A stretch of DNA of 64,000 nucleotides from Eleginops maclovinus (taxonomy: Eukaryota; Chordata; Actinopteri; Perciformes; Eleginopidae). The translations under genes and the position numbers were made by a program. The stretch spans positions 628,016 to 692,015 of the forward strand of contig NC_086350.1 of assembly GCF_036324505.1 (NCBI RefSeq), read 5' to 3'. Under the pieces are notes generated by a model. It ran no database searches. It was not told the origin of the DNA and saw only the letters and a program-made list of their open reading frames with translations. Positions 58,988 through 64,000 of this stretch are shown one piece after another (position 1 is the stretch's first letter; each line of letters opens with the position of its first letter).

Positions 58988-61900
58988 ATGGCGACTTTAG
59001 TTCTGGATAACGGAGCTTATAGCGCGAAGATCGGCTTCAGTCAGGAGACAGTGCGGTGAGTCCAGAGAGGTTAGCGAGGCGGCTAACGGCTAACGGCTAA
59101 CAACAACAACAACAACAACAATAAAGCCTTATGTACAGAGGGGGAGAAGTACTCAGATCTTATACTTGAGTAAAAGTAGAAGTACTCAGTTCTTGTACTT
59201 GTACTGTAACATGTTGGCCTTCTGGTATGAATGTGTAGTCTTCCTCAGTTTGACTCTCTCCCTCCCTCCCTTCTCCCTCTCTCTCCCTCCCTCTCTCTCC
59301 CTCCCTCCCCCTCCCTCAGTGTCATCCCTAACTGTCAGTTCCGCTCGAAGACCTCCAGGTTGAAAACGTTCACAGCCAATCAGCTGGATGAGATCAAAGA
59401 CCCCTCCGGACTCTTCTACATCCTCCCGTTCCAGAAGGTGAGCGCGGCGCTGCTGCAGCTTCATGAAGCCACAGTTTTTAAATACACCCTCATGGTTTCT
59501 CCCGTGCTGCGTTCAGGGCTATCTGGTGAACTGGGACGTCCAGAGGAAGGTGTGGGATCATCTGTTTGGAAAAGAGATGTTTAAGGTTGGCTTCTTTTTC
59601 TTTGTCCAATGTGTCCCTTAAAGTTAACCTTAAGAGGCCCTGTTCTTCTTCTGTGGTGGTCCCTCCCCTGTAGTCCCTGTGTTCCTCCAGAGGGACTTTC
59701 TCTCTCTAGTTTATGTTGATCCATCTTTGGAAACAGATCAGGAGAGTCAGGCTGACGGCGGAGACTTTTTTTATTTTAGAAACGGACTAAAACACCACAA
59801 CATAATGTAATGGGAGGCTGTGGGTCTGAGACACTTCCTGTGGGGATTCCCGACAGCCCAAAGCGTCTAACAAGTGACGTGTGATCCCTGCAGGTGGACT
59901 TTGCAGACACCAGCGTCATCATCACGGAGCCCTGCTTCAACTTCTCTTCCATCCAGGAGTCCATGAACGAGATCCTGTTCGAGGAGTACCAGTTCCAGTC
60001 GGTTCTGCGGACCAACGGTGAGTCCAGCAGCAGAGACCCACTTCCTATTCTATTTATTTAAAGCTCACCCCAGCAGGATGGAGCATCAGGAACCCTTTAA
60101 AAGCTGTAGCTCTTTGTTTACATTTAAAGCATCTATTTTAAAATAAACAGTAAAGGCTTCTTTTCCAAAGTCACACACACTCACACACACTCACGGATCC
60201 TGTGTTCATGTCTGCGGTGTGTTCATGTCTGTGGTGTGTTCACTGTCCCTGGTGTGTTCATGTCTGTGGTGTGTTCATGTCTGTGGTGTGTTCATGTCTG
60301 TGGTGTGTTCATGTCTGTGGTGTGTTCATGTCTGCGGTGTGTTCATGTCTGTGGTGTGTTCACTGTCTCTGGTGTGTTCACTGTCTCTGGTGTGTTCATG
60401 TCTGTGGTATGTTCACTGTCCCTGGTGTGTTCACTGTCCCTGGTGTGTTCACTGTCCCTGGTGTGTTCACGTCTGCGGTGTGTTCACGTCTGCGGTGTGT
60501 TCACGTCTGCGGTGTGTTCACGTCTGCGGTGTGTTCACGTCTGCGGTGTGTTCACTGTCTGTGGTGTGTTCACTGTCCCTGGTGTGTTCATGTCTGCGGT
60601 GTGTTCAATGTCTGCGGTGTGTTCACTGTCTGCGGTGTGTTCACTGTCCCTGGTGTGTTCATGTCTGCGGTGTGTTCACTGTCTGCGGTGTGTTCACTGT
60701 CTGCGGTGTGTTCACTGTCTGCGGTGTACTGTCCCTGGTGTGTTCACGTCTGCGGTGTGTTCACCTCTGCGGTGTGTTCACTGTCCCTGGTGTGTTCATG
60801 TCTGCGGTGTGTTCACTGTCTGCGGTGTGTTCACTGTCTGCGGTGTGTTCACTGTCCCTGGTGTGTTCATGTCTGCGGTGTGTTCACTGTCTGCGGTGTG
60901 TTCACGTCTGCGGTGTGTTCACCTCTGCGGTGTGTTCACTGTCCCTGGTGTGTTCATGTCTGCGGTGTGTTCATGTCTGCGGTGTGTTCACCTCTGCGGT
61001 GTGTTCATGTCTGCGGTGTGTTCACTGTCTGCGGTGTGTTCACTGTCTGTGGTGTGTTCACTGTCCCTGGTGTGTTCACTGTCCCTGGTGTGTTCACTGT
61101 CCCTGGTGTGTTCACTGTCCCTGGTGTGTTCATGTCTGCGGTGTGTTCATGTCTGCGGTGTGTTCATGTCTGCGGTGTGTTCACTGTCTGTGGTGTGTTC
61201 ACTGTCCCTGGTGTGTTCACTGTCCCTGGTGTGTTCATGTCTGCGGTGTGTTCACTGTCCCTGGTGTGTTCATGTCTGCGGTGTGTTCACTGTCTGCGGT
61301 GTGTTCACTGTCCCTGGTGTGTTCACTGTCCCTGGTGTGTTCACTGTCCCTGGTGTGTTCATGTCTGCGGTGTGTTCATGTCTGCGGTGTGTTCACTGTC
61401 CCTGGTGTGTTCACTGTCCCTGGTGTGTTCATGTCTGCGGTGTGTTCATGTCTGTGGTGTGTTCACTGTCCTGCTCCTCAGCCGGCTCCCTCAGCGCTCA
61501 CCACTTCTTCTCCTCCCGGCCCTCGGAGCTGTGCTGCCTCCTGGTGGACAGCGGCTTCTCCTTCACTCACATCATCCCGTACTGCCGTAGCAAGAAGATG
61601 AAGGAGGGCATCCGCAGGTCAGGAGGCACCCCACCACTAACCTTTACTGGTCCCACTGCAGTCAGCATGTCGTTGTGTCCCTGAGACACTTCACTCCAAG
61701 CTGCTGCTGTGGGGATTGTCCACAGTAATGAAAGTATGTAGGTTTGGATGAAAGCGTGTAACGAGAGACTTGTGGTGTGTTTGTTTATTTGCCTTGCAGG
61801 GTGAATGTAGGAGGGAAGCTGCTGACCAATCACCTGAAGGAGATCATTTCATATCGGTAAGACCCGCACACATCTACGCTCTGGTGCCTATGATCTGCTA

Positions 61901-63186
61901 GAACCCGAAGATCTCCTGCTGAAATGTGTGAAAACATAATTCCAAATGTTTGAGAGGAATGTGAATTTTTGTTTTTCATTTTAAACACTGCATGTTAGCG
62001 CTGGGGGAAGCAACACATTTTAGAAATAGTGTGGTGCCAGAGAAGGTTACATTGCAGGACTTAAAGTAGGGCATTCATACGGGAAAAGTATTCTGAGTAA
62101 TTCTGAGAATTCTGAGAAAATAGTGGGACATTTTTAAAAGTCGACATTTAGAAAAAAAGTCAGAAATTATTTTATGTTTTATTCAAATGTGGAAAAAAAT
62201 CTGACGTTTGAAAAGAAACTCAAAAGGAAAAAAAACTTGGGAGTCAAAAAGTTAGAAGAGGATTACGCCACATGGAGTTAGAACAGCGAGATAATAGTGG
62301 GACATTTTTCAAATTGACATTTAGAAAGATTACAGAAATTTGAAAAGTCAAATCTTTTTATCTTTCAGGTTTGTGATCATTTTGAAGAAATAGTTGGAGA
62401 TTCAAAAAAGCCAAAATCTGAAAATGGTTCAAATATCTGAAAAAAATACAATCCTGAGTAAAGGCCGACATCTGGAAAAAGTAAAAAATATGAAAATGTT
62501 TAAAAAAACGAATTTGCTGGAATAAAATTCATGAGAAAAAAACCACAACATTTTTGGTCAAGAAGCCCCACATTCTCTGAGATTAAATAAAAGCAAATTA
62601 ATAACAATACCGTGGAAGGGTTTTTGCTCTGGCTGTTACAAGAAAAACATCTAAAATTCTGTGAGATAAATTGGAATAAATCAAGAGAATGACTAATATC
62701 TGAAATTTGCTTTACATAACGTCACACAGTTAAGATAAAAAGCTCAGAAAAATAATGTCACGACATCTTAAAGTAAATGTACCACTTTGATCTTAAAAAC
62801 ATTACCGGGAAAACCTCCTGAACCATGAACACTGAAGGAATCAAAGGAGCAAAAAGCTGAAGACTACAACTCCCATGATGCCATGCTGTCTCACCAACAC
62901 CAATCTGCAGCTTTGACTGGTGTTTACATTCGGAGACACATAGTGGCAGGGGAGGAGTTTTAAAGTGGTAGAAAATCATATCATGTTGTCTGGAAAGATG
63001 CTATTGGAATCAGTAGATGCTGGATCTTTGTTTTCAGAATACCTTTATTCTTTTGTGACGGTCATTAATAATCTGTGTTTCCTGCAGGCAGCTTCATGTG
63101 ATGGATGAAACCCACGTGATCAATCAGGTGAAGGAGGACGTGTGCTACGTGTCGCAGCAGTTCTTTAAAGACATGGAGATATCTCA
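58988..63186 (+). CDS. actr6: Actin-related protein 6, 5' exons (partial)
   Basis: Seven exons: 58988-59055, 59320-59437, 59517-59585, 59894-60017, 61482-61617, 61800-61856, 63088-63186. They join in frame to about 223 of roughly 396 residues; the rest lies past the right edge. The protein starts MATLVLDNGAYSAKIGFSQE (actin fold, phosphate-binding loop 1). It continues with VIPNCQFRSKT, FTANQLDEIKDPSGLFYILP, YLVNWDVQRKVWDHLFGKEM and FNFSSIQESMNEILFEEYQF. The second phosphate-loop region, CCLLVDSGFSFTHIIPYCRS, is followed by VNVGGKLLTNHLKEIISYRQ and HVINQVKEDVCYVSQQFFKD. All are ARP6 signatures. ARP6 is a subunit of SRCAP/SWR1, which deposits histone H2A.Z. Intron 4 is almost wholly minisatellite. 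Confidence 0.96.
60190..61475. repeat. Two-unit minisatellite in actr6 intron 4
   Basis: A string of two main units, TGTGTTCATGTCTGCGG (17 bp) and TGTGTTCACTGTCCCTGG (18 bp), plus recombinants. All three plus frames stay open for 460-482 codons, an artefact of mixing 17- and 18-bp units. Confidence 0.97.
61640..61770 (+). mobile_element. SINE 3' fragment in actr6 intron 5
   Basis: 'gcagtcagcatgtcgttgtg' and 'tccctgagacacttcactcc' match the body of the SINE at 47460-47600. The tRNA-like head is missing. Confidence 0.55.
62050..62700. repeat. A-rich degenerate repeat in actr6 intron 6
   Basis: Loose reiteration of GAAAAAGTC, GACATTTAGAAA and AAAATCTGAAAA words. A similar block occupies 63430-64000 in intron 7. 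Confidence 0.55.
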
Positions 63187-64000
63187 GTGAGTCCTCGCAA
63201 AACACACTGAACACATTTCATGTTTTCATTTTTCATTTAGAGGCTGAACAAAGAAATGAGGAGCTTCAGATTTACCGTGTTTAGTTCACCTCTGTTAGTT
63301 TACCTGTCATTACTGTGGAGCTCGTTGGGGTTTCTGGCTCGAGGGCAACAGAGGAACGCCTTCTGTCCCGTCTTTGTTTGATGTGTTTTGACAGTTCACT
63401 TATGAATACATTTACTGGATTTTGTCAGGTTGGAAACCTCTGAAAAATACAGAAGACAAAATAAATGCCATCAACAGCAAATACTTCACAAAGAGACAAC
63501 ACATCTCTTTTGAGGTTTTCTTAAATAAAGTCACAAATTTAGGAGAAAATACCATGGGAATATAGTTGGTTTTTGGGTCAAGTCACCACCTTGCTCTCTT
63601 GTTAATTTGAAAGAAATGTTGTGTAAGAAATATATGAAAATATCTTAAGATCTAATTTACAAAAGTCCAGAAAAAAACTCACGACTTGATGTGAAAGAGG
63701 GTAAACGTTGACACGAAAAACTCCCAACGTTTGCTTAAAATAAAGTCACCAATGATTGAGAAAACAACCTAAAAAGAAAGTGAGGTCTTGGTCAAGTATC
63801 CACTTCGCTGTCTGCAAATTTACAAGAAATGAGTTCCTTTAATGAGAAGAATGTCTAAAACTCCCTGAGATCACATTTTTTTAAATCTGAAATTTGCTGA
63901 GATTAAATTCAAAAATGAAGGAGTTTAAGTGACTTAAAAATAAAGTCACTAATGAATGAGAAAAACCTTCTGCTTTTGGTCAAGTCGACACTGCGCTGTA

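Noticed and set aside
60202..61684. Three overlapping plus-strand frames of 460-482 codons
   Set aside because: All three frames of the same minisatellite are open. Only the 3' part of one overlaps the true actr6 exon 61482-61617.

Overview
This is nuclear DNA of a teleost fish. Genes are split into short exons with GT-AG introns, (CA)n/(TG)n runs occur every few kilobases, and the mobile elements are typical fish ones: a Tc1 deletion derivative, LINE 3' ends, a tRNA-type SINE, and foldback elements. No rRNA, canonical tRNA gene, CRISPR array or prokaryotic operon is visible. The species cannot be named from the sequence; a spiny-rayed fish is a guess.

Layout: (1) 400-6502, plus strand, the last seven coding exons of a gene best matched to zfc3h1. 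(2) 8567-23254, minus strand, a complete 22-exon rbl2 (p130) whose exons join into one 1018-residue reading frame. It is convergent with (1). (3) 26017-28166, plus strand, a decayed single-module Myb/SANT-like gene. (4) 36653-43278, plus strand, an intact 13-exon gene with four tandem copies of the same Myb/SANT-like module and a C-terminal coiled coil (757 residues). (5) 47659-55031, plus strand, an intact nine-coding-exon FAM3-family cytokine-like gene (232 residues). (6) 57310-57900, a broken PRY/SPRY fragment. (7) 58988 to past the right edge, plus strand, the first seven exons of actr6. The genes are functionally unrelated neighbours, apart from the paralogous Myb/SANT pair.

The striking property is tandem repetition. 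At least sixteen minisatellites with units from about 10 to 57 bp occupy introns, UTRs and spacers, and several exceed 1 kb. They create most of the long open frames in the window, none of which I regard as genes. Three arrays in rbl2 introns carry recognisable factor-binding cores in nearly every unit: ETS-like twice and forkhead-like once. A fourth rbl2 array grew out of the exon 5 splice junction.

The best candidate for something little described is the four-module Myb/SANT-like gene. A three-exon cassette (94 nt, 88 nt, then a longer exon), entering and leaving in phase 1, has been copied four times without breaking the frame. A one-cassette relative lies 10 kb upstream and is degenerating. 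Exon positions were assigned by eye from splice consensus, phase continuity and remembered family sequences; no alignment or transcript data were available.
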